Below the pieces are notes generated by a model. That model ran no database searches. It was given only the letters and a program-made list of their open reading frames with translations, and was not told where the DNA came from. The position numbers were made by a program, and so were the translations under genes. A stretch of DNA of 13,609 nucleotides from Victivallales bacterium (GTDB lineage: Bacteria; Verrucomicrobiota; Lentisphaeria; Victivallales; UBA1829): assembly GCA_016285335.1 (NCBI GenBank), contig JAEEQO010000066.1, positions 1 through 13,609 of the forward strand, written 5' to 3'. How positions within the stretch are numbered: position 1 is the first letter of the stretch; each line of letters begins with the position of its first letter. This document shows positions 1 to 7,956 of the stretch, in pieces.

Positions 1-3000
1 CATCGAGGTCGGCGGCCGCGTGTACCCGGTCGGGGACGTTTACCTCGAACCGCTTCAGGACGAGGAGCTGGCGGAATCCGTCGCCCGCGGCGTGGAATAT
101 CTGCTGGACGCGGGCGAACGCGGCGGCATCCTCGTCTTTCTGCCCGGCGAACGCGAGATCCGCGACTGCGCCGACATGCTGGTCGGGCGCGATTACCCTC
201 ACACCGAGATCCTGCCGCTCTTCGGCCGCATGAGCGCATCCGAACAGGAACGCATCTTCGCGCCGCAGTCGTCGAACCGCCGCATCGTGCTCGCAACGAA
301 CGTGGCGGAGACGTCCATCACGATCCCCGGCATCCGTTATGTTGTCGACTCCGGCCTCGTGCGCCTCTCCCGCTACAACCCGAAAAGCGGCATCCAGGAG
401 CTTCGCATTGAGGGCGTGTCCCGCGCCAGCGCCATGCAGCGCCGCGGCCGCTGCGGACGCGAACAGGACGGCGTGTGCGTGCATCTCTGCTCCGAGCAGA
501 CGCTCACCGATGCTTCCGAATTTACCCCGCCTGAGATCCAGCGCGCATCCCTGGCGGGCGTCATCCTCCAGATGGCCGCGCTGAAGCTCCCGCCCATTGT
601 TCATTTTCCGTTTGTCGACCCGCCGTCGCCCCAGCTGATCCGCGAGGGCCTGACCACGCTCACCGACCTGCACGCCATCGACGCGGCGGGCGAGCTCACG
701 GACGAAGGGCGGCGTCTGGCGGAGCTCCCGGTCGGGCCGCGTCTCGGACGCATCCTGCTTGACGGCGTCGACCGCGGCGTCCTGCCGGAGATCCTGCCGA
801 TCGCGGCGTTTCTGTCGATCCAGGACCCGCGCGAACGCCCCTTCGAGAAGGCGAAGGAGGCGGACACGGCGCAGCGGCAGTTCGACGTGCCGGAATCGGA
901 TTTCCTGAGCATCATCAAGCTGTGGCTGGCGGCGGACGAGGCGTTCCGCGTCTCCAAGTCGCAGTTCCGCAAGTTCTGCCGCGCCAATTTCCTGAACTTC
1001 CGCCGCATGTTCGAGTGGCGCAACCTGTGCGCCGACCTGCTTGAATATCTTCAGCCGGAAACCGAGCTGGAATCGCTGAAGATCGAGCTCCGTGCGGACC
1101 ACTCCGACGCCATCCACAAATCGCTCATGGGCGGCCTGCCGCGCCGTCTGGCGTGCTGGGACCCGGAGAAGAAACTGTACTTCGACCGCACGGGCCGCCA
1201 GTTCGCCATCTTCCCGGGCTCGGCCCTCGCCAAGCTCAAAAAGCCGCCGGAATGGCTCCTGTGCTTCACGATCATGGAGACCAGCCGCGTGTTCGGCCGG
1301 TGCTGCGCCGCGGTCGAAGGCGCCTGGCTGGAGGAGATCGCGCCGGAGCTGTGTTCACGTACTTACGACCGCATCGCGTGGGACGAGGTCAGCGGATTCG
1401 TGTTTGCCCGCGAACGCGTCTTTGCCGGAGCGCTGCCGATCCATCCGGGCCGCCGCTGCCATTACGGGCGCATCGACCGGGACGCCGCCCGCGCGGTGTT
1501 CATCAAGGAGGCGCTGGTGCCGTGCCGGATCGCGGACCCTGCCGCGCCGTGGCTGGTCCGCTGCAGCGAACTGGTGCGCCATCTGCACACGTTCGAGGCG
1601 AAACTGAGGCGGTCCGGCTCCATCGTGGACCTGCACGCGCTGGAACAGCATTTCATGCGCGTCCTGCCGCCGTGGATGTGCAGCGTGTCCGACATCCGCA
1701 AGGACTGGACCCGCCGAAAGCGTTCCTACGACCCGAAGCCGGAGGACATCGCGCTCGTCCCGCTTGATTCCCTGCCGGACGCGGATTACCCGGACCGCCT
1801 CGAAGTCGAAGGAGAGAGCTACCGCCTCGAATACGTCTACGATCCGGGCGAAGAGGACGACGGCATCACGATGTCCCTGCCGGAATCGCACCTGAACCTC
1901 GTCCCGCGCACCGTATCCGAATACCTCGTGCCGGGATTCCTCCGCATGAAGCTCGACTACATCTTCCGTTCGCTGACCAAGACCGAGCGAAAGAAACTCC
2001 TTCCGCTGGACGAATGCGTCGAGGCGTTTCTGGACGGCCTGAAGCGCGGCGAGATCTATCCCGCCCGCAATCTGCCGCGCGTGCTCGCCGCCTTCCTGCG
2101 GTCGTTCCGCGGATGCGACATCGACGAGGCGGCGTTCGACGGCATTGAGCTCCCGGAATTTCTCATCCTCAAATTCGCCATCCTGAACGAACACGGCAAG
2201 CTCCTGCGCGTGATCCGCGACCTGCCGGTCGTGGACGATTCCGCGGAGACCGTCTCCAGCCGCCATGCCGCCGCCCGCAAATGGGAGCTGCACGACGAGA
2301 CCTCCTGGCCGGAATCCCTGCCCGAACTCCCCGTCTCCGTGCGCCTCAGCCGCGGCAAAGGCCGCGAAGTCTACCCCGCGTTCTTTCGCGAGCAGGGCGG
2401 GAAGTCCATCGGCTGCGCGCTCTTTCTGGACGAATCCGAGGCGCGCGCCGAACACCGTCGTGCCGTGCTGACCCTCTTCCGGCTGCGCTATCCCGAGATG
2501 TTCACGCACATGCGGAGCTATGCCAAACTCGGGCGTACGCTCGAACACGAATTCTTCCCGGACGATCCGGAATGGCGCGCCGATCTGACCGACAACGCCG
2601 TCGCCCGCGCCGTCGGCTGCCCGCCGGAGGAGGTCCGCGACGCCGAGGCGTTCGACGATGCCTGCCGCCGCCTTCGGGACCGCCTGGCCGACGCCGTACG
2701 GGAGGACGTTGCCGCACTGCTTCAGTTGTTCGCCGCCTACGAGCCCATCGAACGCCGCTTGGAGGATGTCCCGGCGGATTCCTTCACCGACCTCGACGTG
2801 AACCGCCAGCTCGCCGTGCTCTTCCGCAAGGGGTTCCTGCGGACGCCGGAGGCCGTGGCGCGTTATCCGCGCTATCTGCGCGCCCTGCGGGTGAGGTTGG
2901 AACGCGCCGACCAGTCCTACGGCCGTGACCGCACGAAAGGCGAAGCCGTCACGCCCTTCATCGACAAGTTCCACCTGCTCTACGATGCCGGAGTCAGTCT

Positions 3001-3163
3001 GGAGGAATGCCGCCCGTTCTTCGACTTCTTCCTGCTTGTGCAGGAGGCGCGCATCGCGGCGTGGTCGCCGGAGCTCCCCACCGTACAGAAGGCGACACCC
3101 GCGACGCTTCAGGCCGCTTTGTCCGCCATCCCGCTCTCCGCGATCCCGAATCGCAAATCCTGA
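1..3163 (+). CDS. hrpA: ATP-dependent RNA helicase HrpA (5' partial)
   Basis: DEAH-box RNA helicase acting in the cytoplasm on structured RNA or mRNA; in E. coli, HrpA is linked to mRNA processing and ribosome rescue. The frame is open to the left edge, with 1053 codons visible. Numbering from the GTG at base 20, I see motif IV (LVFLPGEREI, about 38-47), motif V (LATNVAETSITIPG, 91-104) and motif VI (QRRGRCGR, 140-147). A winged-helix/ratchet region follows (about 175-340), then an OB-like segment containing FPGSALAKLKKPPEW (about 398-412) and METSRVFGR (419-427). A long HrpA-specific C-terminal region (DUF3418 type) runs to the stop. RecA1, with the Walker A and DEAH motifs, is missing because it lies upstream of the window. 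From this point E. coli HrpA has roughly the same remaining length, so the C-terminus appears complete. The GTG at 20 is an internal codon, not a start. No functional link to the next genes is evident. Confidence 0.93.
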   Translation, partial: IEVGGRVYPVGDVYLEPLQDEELAESVARGVEYLLDAGERGGILVFLPGEREIRDCADMLVGRDYPHTEILPLFGRMSASEQERIFAPQSSNRRIVLATNVAETSITIPGIRYVVDSGLVRLSRYNPKSGIQELRIEGVSRASAMQRRGRCGREQDGVCVHLCSEQTLTDASEFTPPEIQRASLAGVILQMAALKLPPIVHFPFVDPPSPQLIREGLTTLTDLHAIDAAGELTDEGRRLAELPVGPRLGRILLDGVDRGVLPEILPIAAFLSIQDPRERPFEKAKEADTAQRQFDVPESDFLSIIKLWLAADEAFRVSKSQFRKFCRANFLNFRRMFEWRNLCADLLEYLQPETELESLKIELRADHSDAIHKSLMGGLPRRLACWDPEKKLYFDRTGRQFAIFPGSALAKLKKPPEWLLCFTIMETSRVFGRCCAAVEGAWLEEIAPELCSRTYDRIAWDEVSGFVFARERVFAGALPIHPGRRCHYGRIDRDAARAVFIKEALVPCRIADPAAPWLVRCSELVRHLHTFEAKLRRSGSIVDLHALEQHFMRVLPPWMCSVSDIRKDWTRRKRSYDPKPEDIALVPLDSLPDADYPDRLEVEGESYRLEYVYDPGEEDDGITMSLPESHLNLVPRTVSEYLVPGFLRMKLDYIFRSLTKTERKKLLPLDECVEAFLDGLKRGEIYPARNLPRVLAAFLRSFRGCDIDEAAFDGIELPEFLILKFAILNEHGKLLRVIRDLPVVDDSAETVSSRHAAARKWELHDETSWPESLPELPVSVRLSRGKGREVYPAFFREQGGKSIGCALFLDESEARAEHRRAVLTLFRLRYPEMFTHMRSYAKLGRTLEHEFFPDDPEWRADLTDNAVARAVGCPPEEVRDAEAFDDACRRLRDRLADAVREDVAALLQLFAAYEPIERRLEDVPADSFTDLDVNRQLAVLFRKGFLRTPEAVARYPRYLRALRVRLERADQSYGRDRTKGEAVTPFIDKFHLLYDAGVSLEECRPFFDFFLLVQEARIAAWSPELPTVQKATPATLQAALSAIPLSAIPNRKS

Positions 3164-3319
3164 GCATGGTTTATCCCCATCTTTTTTTGGGGAAAACCTG
3201 TATATTCCTGTAGACTATTCTTGAAAATTCTTTTTTAGTGATGTATATTTATTCATTCGTTTTCATCGGCGGCGCAAGGCCGCTACAACAAGCCAATTCT
3301 GGAAAGGCCGAAAACTCTT
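3164..3319 (+). other. AT-rich hrpA-glmM intergenic spacer with imperfect hairpin
   Basis: This 156-base non-coding spacer is much more AT-rich than its flanks. Just after the hrpA stop there is an imperfect inverted repeat, 3168-3178 against 3189-3198. Its core is TCCCC/GGGGA, there is one A-A mismatch, and the T-rich loop is about 10 bases. It could be the hrpA terminator, but the T run is in the loop rather than after the stem, so it is not a canonical intrinsic terminator. The glmM promoter follows at 3221-3249. Confidence 0.4.
3221..3249 (+). promoter_or_regulatory. Putative sigma70-type promoter of glmM
   Basis: A -35 hexamer TTGAAA (3221-3226) and a -10 hexamer TATATT (3244-3249) are separated by exactly 17 bases, with TG directly before the -10. 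Each box differs from consensus at one or two positions. Transcription would start near 3256, giving a leader of about 64 bases before the glmM ATG. The same -35 hexamer is seen upstream of secG and upstream of the pilus operon. Confidence 0.65.
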
Positions 3320-4660
3320 ATGGAAAGAAAGCTCTTTGGAACCGACGGAATTCGTGGACAGGCTAACTCCCACCCCGTGACCCCGGAAATCGCCCTTACC
3401 CTCGGCAAGGCCCTCGGTAAGATCTTCGTGAACAGCCAGCATGGCGGCACCGCCGTCATCGGCAAGGACACTCGCCTCTCCGGGTACATGCTGGAAACCG
3501 CGCTCACCGCCGGTATGGTCAGCACCGGGATGGACGTTTTCCAGGCGGGCCCCATGCCCACCCCGGCCATCGCCCACCTCGTCCGTTCCATGAACGCTTC
3601 CTGCGGCGTCATGATCACGGCCTCCCACAACCCCGCCAGGGACAACGGCATCAAGGTCTTCGGCGGCGACGGCTTCAAGCTCCCGGATGAAGAGGAAGCC
3701 CACATCGAAGAGATCATGGCGGGCACCATCAACGGCGTCGCCGGCGACAAGATCGGCAAGGCGTTCCGCCTCGACGACGCCCGCGGCCGCTACATCGAAT
3801 TCGCCAAGCAGACCATCGGCAACATCAGCCTCCGCGGCCTCCGCGTGGTGCTGGACTGCGCGAACGGCGCGTCCTACTTGATCGCCCCGACCATCCTGCG
3901 CGAACTCGGCGCCGAGGTCATTGCCGACTCCGTTTCCCCGGACGGCCTCAACATCAACTACAACTGCGGCGCCACCCATCCCGAGCGCATCTGCCGTCTC
4001 GTGAAGGAATACCGCGCCGACATCGGCATCACGCTCGACGGCGACGCCGACCGCGTGATCTTCAGCGACTGCCACGGCAACGAAGTGAACGGCGACCGCA
4101 TCATCGGTCTCTGCGCCCTCGACATGAAGGCCCGCAAGCGCCTCCCGAATGACACCATCGCCGTCACCTGCATGAGCAACCTCGGCCTCGTGGACGCCAT
4201 GAAGAAAGCCGGCATCACCACGGAGATCACCCCCGTCGGCGACCGCTACGTGATCGAGCGGATGCGCGAAAAAGGCATCTCCCTCGGCGGCGAACAGTCC
4301 GGCCACCTGATCTTCCTCGACTACGCCACCACCGGCGACGGCATCGTCTCCGCGCTCCATGTCCTCAAGCTCATGAAGCAGCAGAACAAGCAGCTGCACG
4401 AGCTCACCGGATTCATGGAAGAGTATCCGCAGAAGCTCGGCGGCCTCAACGTCAAACAGAAAACCCCGCTGGCCGAGATCCCCGGCTATAACGACCTCGT
4501 CGCCGAGGCCGACAGGGAATTTGCCGGCACCGGCCGCACCGTCATCCGCTACTCCGGCACCGAGAACAAGGTCCGCATCCTCGTCGAGGCCAAGGACGAA
4601 GCCCTCGCCCAGAAGTGGTACGACAAGTTCGCCGACTTCCTGAAGAAGGCTCTCTGCTGA
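3320..4660 (+). CDS. glmM: Phosphoglucosamine mutase GlmM
   Basis: Cytoplasmic enzyme that converts glucosamine-6-phosphate to glucosamine-1-phosphate, the second step of UDP-GlcNAc synthesis for peptidoglycan and LPS. The 446-residue length is typical. Visible family motifs are FGTDGIRG (6-13), the phosphoserine loop TASHNP with catalytic Ser102, the metal site DGDADR (240-245), the sugar-binding GGEQSGH (323-329, glucosamine-type GEQSG) and the phosphate-binding loop RYSGTENKVRI (410-420). The GEQSG motif separates it from phosphomannomutases. The ATG start is supported by the conserved N-terminus directly after it. An upstream GGAAAGG (3301-3307) lies 12 bases away, which is long for a ribosome binding site. 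The gene has its own promoter and is followed by glmS, the enzyme of the preceding step. Enzyme activity depends on phosphorylation of the active-site serine, as known for the family. Confidence 0.96.
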   Translation: MERKLFGTDGIRGQANSHPVTPEIALTLGKALGKIFVNSQHGGTAVIGKDTRLSGYMLETALTAGMVSTGMDVFQAGPMPTPAIAHLVRSMNASCGVMITASHNPARDNGIKVFGGDGFKLPDEEEAHIEEIMAGTINGVAGDKIGKAFRLDDARGRYIEFAKQTIGNISLRGLRVVLDCANGASYLIAPTILRELGAEVIADSVSPDGLNINYNCGATHPERICRLVKEYRADIGITLDGDADRVIFSDCHGNEVNGDRIIGLCALDMKARKRLPNDTIAVTCMSNLGLVDAMKKAGITTEITPVGDRYVIERMREKGISLGGEQSGHLIFLDYATTGDGIVSALHVLKLMKQQNKQLHELTGFMEEYPQKLGGLNVKQKTPLAEIPGYNDLVAEADREFAGTGRTVIRYSGTENKVRILVEAKDEALAQKWYDKFADFLKKALC

Positions 4661-4883
4661 CCGTTTCTTTCACCGGATGCGGCTTCCGGGGGCATGTTCC
4701 CGTCCGCCGCTGCCCGCCCTCTTTCCGTGCGCCGGGAAGGGGGCCGGGATCGGCGATCGAACTGGAAGACCTGTTCCGCTGAACGCCTCGGGGCGCTGTC
4801 GTGTTTTCCGGCAGTTCCCCGGCGTGTTTCCCCCGGCCCGCGTCCTTACCGCCAACCCGCATCAACCACGGAAAGACCATACC
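4661..4883 (+). other. GC-rich leader between glmM and glmS with two predicted hairpins
   Basis: This 223-base spacer has no convincing gene or promoter. Two inverted repeats stand out. One pairs 4716-4726 with 4734-4744 (11 bp including two G-U pairs, 7-base loop). The other pairs 4789-4798 with 4812-4821 (10 bp with one mismatch and one G-U, 13-base loop). A smaller one pairs 4673-4677 with 4685-4689. None is followed by a T run, so they are not intrinsic terminators. The spacer stays open in the glmS frame from base 4677, but GlmS needs Cys at position 2, so it should not be translated as part of GlmS. I see no glmS-ribozyme-like core, although I cannot run a covariance search. Confidence 0.5.
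4870..4875 (+). promoter_or_regulatory. Ribosome binding site deciding the glmS start
   Basis: GGAAAG lies 8 bases before the ATG at 4884 and supports that start over the in-frame ATG at 4677. A start at 4884 also leaves the catalytic cysteine as residue 2. Confidence 0.6.
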
Positions 4884-6710
4884 ATGTGCGGAATCGTAGG
4901 ATACACCGGGCCGAAGCCCGCATTCGCTTTTCTCATCGACGGACTGAAACGTCTTGAATACCGCGGCTATGATTCCGCCGGGATCAGCCTCTTGAACGGC
5001 GAATCCGTCCTGACCGTCAAGTCCATCGGCAAAGTCGTCAATTTGGAATCGAAGCGTCCCGCCGGCCAGAAGGACATGCACACCGGCATCGCCCATACCC
5101 GCTGGGCCACGCACGGCATCCCCAGCGAACGCAACGCCCACCCGCATACCGATGAGAAGGGGCAGTTCGCCGTCGTCCACAACGGCATCATCGAAAACCA
5201 CGCCGATCTGCGGAAACGTCTCGAGGCCGCCGGACACAAGTTCGCGTCCGACACCGACAGCGAGGTCATCCCGCACCTGATCGAGGAGTTTTACCAGGGC
5301 GACCTCGCCGAAGCCGTCGCCGCCGCCCTCCGCCAGATCTCCGGCACCTACGGCATCGCGGTCATCTCCTCCAAACACCCGGACACCATCATCACCGCCC
5401 GTCTCGGCAGCCCGATCGTGGTCGGCCTCGGCAAGGACGCCAACATGGTCGCCAGCGACGTGACCGCGCTCGTGACCTACACCCGCGACGTGATCTACCT
5501 GAATGACGGAGAAATGGCGATCCTCACGCCGTCGAAAGTCGAGCTCCGCACCCTCGCGAACGTCCCGGTCCAACGTCAGGCGTCGCAGGTCTCATGGGAG
5601 ATCTCCGCGGACGGCAAGGGCGCGTACGATCACTACATGCTGAAGGAGATCTACGAGCAGCCCGAATCCGTCGAAAACTCCATCCGCGGCCGCCTGAACT
5701 TCAAGGCGGGGAACGCCGTGCTCTCCGGCCTCAACCTCACTCCGCGCGAAATGGCGCAGATCAACCGCATCGTCGTCGCGGCATGCGGCAGCAGCTTCCA
5801 CGCCGGGCTTGTCGGGTCCTACTATTTCGAGGATATTTCCGGCATTCCGGCGTCCGTCGAACAGGCCGCCGAGTTCCGTTACCGCAACCCGATCATCGAG
5901 CCGAACACGCTCGTGCTGCCGATCAGCCAGTCCGGCGAGACCGCCGACACGCTGGCCGCAGTCCGCGAGGCTGTGAACAAAGGCGCGATCGTGGCGGCGC
6001 TCTGCAACGTCGTCGGCTCCACCATCGCCCGCGAAAGCGGACGCGGCATCTACCTGCACGCCGGTCCCGAGATCAGCGTGGCGTCCACCAAGGCGTTCAC
6101 CTGCCAGGTGACTGTCCTGCTCATGCTCGCGCTGCTCCTCGGCCGCAACCGCCGTCTCAACCACGAATGGGGCGAACGCCTCGTGAAGGAGATCGAGGCC
6201 ATCCCGGACCTTCTCCGCGAAGTCCTGAAGCAGGCCCCGCGCATCGAACAGATCGCCAAGGCCACGGCGCATGCCAACGACCTCTTCTACATCGGTCGCG
6301 GCTGCCTGTATCCCGCCGCGCTCGAAGGCGCGCTCAAGCTCAAGGAAATCAGCTACGTCCACGCCGAAGGCTACCACGCCGCCGAGCTCAAGCACGGCCC
6401 CATCGCCCTGCTCGAGCCCTCCGTCCCCGTCGTCGCCCTCTGCAACAGCATCCCCGGCAAGGACAAGATGCTCGGCAACATCCAGGAATGCTGCGCCCGC
6501 AAGGCCCCGATCATCGCCGTCGTCTCCGGCGACGACGACTGCTGCGACAAGTTCACCGACAGCATCATCCGCGTGCCGGAGAGCTCCCGCTTCATCGCCC
6601 CGATCACCACGGTCGTCGCGCTCCAGATCTTCGCCTACTACTTCGCCCGCGAACGCGGCTGCGAGATCGACCAGCCCCGCAACCTCGCGAAGAGCGTCAC
6701 GGTCGAGTGA
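4884..6710 (+). CDS. glmS: Glutamine--fructose-6-phosphate aminotransferase (isomerizing) GlmS
   Basis: Cytoplasmic enzyme that makes glucosamine-6-phosphate and glutamate from fructose-6-phosphate and glutamine, the committed step of amino-sugar synthesis. Its 608 residues are the normal family length. The N-terminal class II glutaminase domain begins MCGIVGYTG, with Cys2 as the nucleophile after Met removal. It continues with RGYDSAG (28-34), HTRWATHG (71-78) and HNGIIEN (99-105). Two SIS isomerase domains follow, with AACGSSFHAG (299-308), SQSGETADT (348-356), STKAF (401-405), EGYHAAELKHGP (495-506) and the C-terminal tail RNLAKSVTVE, which covers the active site. The open frame extends 69 codons upstream, but the catalytic Cys and the ribosome binding site at 4870 fix the start here. 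GlmS lies directly downstream of GlmM, which uses its product. The long structured leader could carry regulation, but no ribozyme is visible. Confidence 0.97.
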   Translation: MCGIVGYTGPKPAFAFLIDGLKRLEYRGYDSAGISLLNGESVLTVKSIGKVVNLESKRPAGQKDMHTGIAHTRWATHGIPSERNAHPHTDEKGQFAVVHNGIIENHADLRKRLEAAGHKFASDTDSEVIPHLIEEFYQGDLAEAVAAALRQISGTYGIAVISSKHPDTIITARLGSPIVVGLGKDANMVASDVTALVTYTRDVIYLNDGEMAILTPSKVELRTLANVPVQRQASQVSWEISADGKGAYDHYMLKEIYEQPESVENSIRGRLNFKAGNAVLSGLNLTPREMAQINRIVVAACGSSFHAGLVGSYYFEDISGIPASVEQAAEFRYRNPIIEPNTLVLPISQSGETADTLAAVREAVNKGAIVAALCNVVGSTIARESGRGIYLHAGPEISVASTKAFTCQVTVLLMLALLLGRNRRLNHEWGERLVKEIEAIPDLLREVLKQAPRIEQIAKATAHANDLFYIGRGCLYPAALEGALKLKEISYVHAEGYHAAELKHGPIALLEPSVPVVALCNSIPGKDKMLGNIQECCARKAPIIAVVSGDDDCCDKFTDSIIRVPESSRFIAPITTVVALQIFAYYFARERGCEIDQPRNLAKSVTVE

Positions 6711-6717
6711 CCCGTTC

Positions 6718-6724
6718 AGGAGGT
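6718..6724 (+). promoter_or_regulatory. Strong Shine-Dalgarno for the HAD hydrolase gene
   Basis: AGGAGGT, a perfect anti-16S match, lies 6 bases before the ATG at 6731 and 8 bases after the glmS stop. It supports the ATG at 6731 over the later in-frame Met codons just before the DLDGT motif. It also suggests co-transcription with glmS. Confidence 0.8.
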
Positions 6725-6730
6725 GCCCTC

Positions 6731-7588
6731 ATGTCGTCCTCCGGCGCTGCGTCCCTCGTCCTCAAGCCCGGTTCTCCGCCTCCCGCGGAGGCCGGCATCC
6801 GCTGCGTGATGATGGACCTTGACGGAACGATTTACGAAGGCGACACGCTTTATCCGGCGTCGCGGCCGTTCTTCGACGCTCTCACGCGGCGCGGCATCGC
6901 CTGGGGGTTCGTCACGAACAACACCTCCCGCAGCATTGATTCTTACGTCGAACGCCTTCGCGGCATGGGAGTCCCGCTTTCCGGACGCGACCAGATCGTG
7001 ACCCCGGTCCTGAGCGTGGTCGACGCCCTGCGCACGGAGTTTCCCCCCTTCAAACGTCTCTTCCTGCTCGGGACCGACGATTTCCGGGCGGAAATGCGGT
7101 CCTTCGGTTACGAAGAAACGGCCGATTCCCCGGACGACCGACCCGACGCCGTCATCACCGCCTTCGACAAGACGCTGAGCTACGACCGTCTCTGCCGCGC
7201 CGCCTGGTGGATCAGGAACGGCGTGCCGTGGTTCGCCACGCACCCGGACGTCTTCTGTCCCACCACGGAGCGCACCTGGCTCGTCGACTGCGGCGCGATC
7301 ACCGCCTGTCTTGAGACCGCCACCGGCGTCCGCTGCCAACGCGTCTTCGGCAAGCCGAACCCCGACCTGCTTCAGGTCATGCTGAAGCGCCTCGGGCTTC
7401 GTCCGTCCGAACTCCTCATGGCGGGCGACCGCGAGCATACCGACATCGAATCCGGCATCCGCGCCGGAGCCCGCACGCTCCGCATCACTTCCGGCGTCGG
7501 CGGCGGCACGTCGGAGACCCGTGCCGATTATCGCGCCCCGGACCTCGGCGTCTTCCATCGCGCCCTGTTCCCCGAAGATTTCATCTGA
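6731..7588 (+). CDS. NagD-like HAD-superfamily phosphatase (subfamily IIA)
   Basis: Predicted cytoplasmic phosphatase of 285 residues. HAD motif I is MDLDGTIYEG (28-37), with nucleophile Asp29 and acid/base Asp31. Motif II is VTNNTS (61-66), motif III uses Lys208 in FGKPNPD (206-212), and motif IV is AGDREHTDIESG (231-242) with Asp233 and Asp238. The large cap between motifs II and III, the TNN signature and the FGKPNP motif place it with the NagD / phosphoglycolate / p-nitrophenyl phosphatase group. Substrates in that group vary (UMP, 2-phosphoglycolate, other small phosphates), so the substrate is not assigned. It has a 22-residue Gly/Pro/Ser-rich N-terminal extension before the fold, supported by the strong Shine-Dalgarno at 6718. 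It starts 20 bases after glmS and so probably shares its transcript. A role in amino-sugar phosphate metabolism is suggested only by this context. Confidence 0.88.
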   Translation: MSSSGAASLVLKPGSPPPAEAGIRCVMMDLDGTIYEGDTLYPASRPFFDALTRRGIAWGFVTNNTSRSIDSYVERLRGMGVPLSGRDQIVTPVLSVVDALRTEFPPFKRLFLLGTDDFRAEMRSFGYEETADSPDDRPDAVITAFDKTLSYDRLCRAAWWIRNGVPWFATHPDVFCPTTERTWLVDCGAITACLETATGVRCQRVFGKPNPDLLQVMLKRLGLRPSELLMAGDREHTDIESGIRAGARTLRITSGVGGGTSETRADYRAPDLGVFHRALFPEDFI

Positions 7589-7845
7589 ACTTAAACAAAC
7601 GGACGAAGCTCGGTTTCGTTCTTCCCGCCGTCCCCGATCGTTGCGTCGTGTTTCTCCGGCATGAACCAAATGCGATTTCTGGAAGATTATGATGCGTTTT
7701 TTGCCGCCAAAAACGGCAGTGTCCCGAATGCCGTGATTTCGGACGTTGTTTCCCCTTTTTCAACGATTTTTTCAAAAACTGATTTAAAATCTGAAACAAA
7801 AACGAAAAAACACGGACCTTTTTATAAAAAAAAGCGTTTCCTAAC

Positions 7846-7873
7846 TTGAAAACCGGAAAATGAGTGCTATGTT
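7846..7873 (+). promoter_or_regulatory. Putative extended -10 promoter of secG
   Basis: A -35 hexamer TTGAAA (7846-7851) and a -10 hexamer TATGTT (7868-7873) have a 16-base spacer, with the extended -10 element TGC directly before the -10 (7865-7867). The start of transcription would be near 7880. The A/T-tract block lies immediately upstream, where an UP element would be expected. Confidence 0.6.
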
Positions 7874-7889
7874 TTAGAATTATCGTTGT

Positions 7890-7911
7890 CGCCTTGTGCT
7901 GCTACGAGGCG
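7890..7911 (+). promoter_or_regulatory. Stem-loop in the secG 5' leader
   Basis: Bases 7890-7898 pair with 7903-7911 in a 9-bp stem with two G-U pairs and a 4-base loop CTGC. It would lie about 10 bases from the predicted transcript start and about 45 bases before the secG ATG. No T run follows, so it is not an intrinsic terminator. It may stabilise the 5' end or be regulatory; this is inferred from the pairing alone. Confidence 0.4.
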
Positions 7912-7956
7912 TCCATCATTGACTTTAAACGCAAAAAAACTGATAAAGGTATCGAC

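Larger units (their letters stand above)
7589..7956 (+). other. Non-coding AT-rich region upstream of secG
   Basis: This 368-base gap has no convincing gene. A short hairpin (7603-7609 with 7613-7619, 3-base loop) follows the HAD gene and is at best a weak terminator. Three mutually complementary 5-base elements (7702-7706, 7714-7718, 7729-7733) could form alternative small hairpins. From about 7755 to 7832 there are repeated A or T tracts of four to eight bases, many about 9-12 bases apart, suggesting bent DNA or an UP-like element. The secG promoter and leader follow. A 62-codon frame at 7661-7849 lacks a ribosome binding site and any recognisable content. Confidence 0.5.

Noticed and set aside
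1355..2974. 539-codon open frame on the minus strand inside hrpA
   Set aside because: It lies opposite a gene with clear helicase and HrpA C-terminal motifs. Its composition is that of an antisense shadow in GC-rich DNA, with no recognisable domain.
3168..3198. Intrinsic terminator of hrpA
   Set aside because: The inverted repeat is imperfect and the T run is in the loop rather than after the stem, so it is mentioned only as part of the spacer.
4677..4883. N-terminal extension of GlmS
   Set aside because: The frame is open, but GlmS requires Cys directly after the initiator Met, and a ribosome binding site supports 4884.
4661..4883. glmS ribozyme / GlcN6P riboswitch
   Set aside because: I could not recognise the conserved core or its double-pseudoknot layout, and the hairpins seen are simple GC-rich stems.
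5594..6730. Long + strand frame overlapping glmS and running into the HAD gene
   Set aside because: The part before 6731 is an Arg/Pro-rich out-of-frame reading of glmS. Only the part from the ATG at 6731, with its strong Shine-Dalgarno, is real.
7661..7849. 62-codon open frame between the HAD gene and secG
   Set aside because: No ribosome binding site, no recognisable sequence, and its second half reads through A/T tracts and up to the secG promoter.
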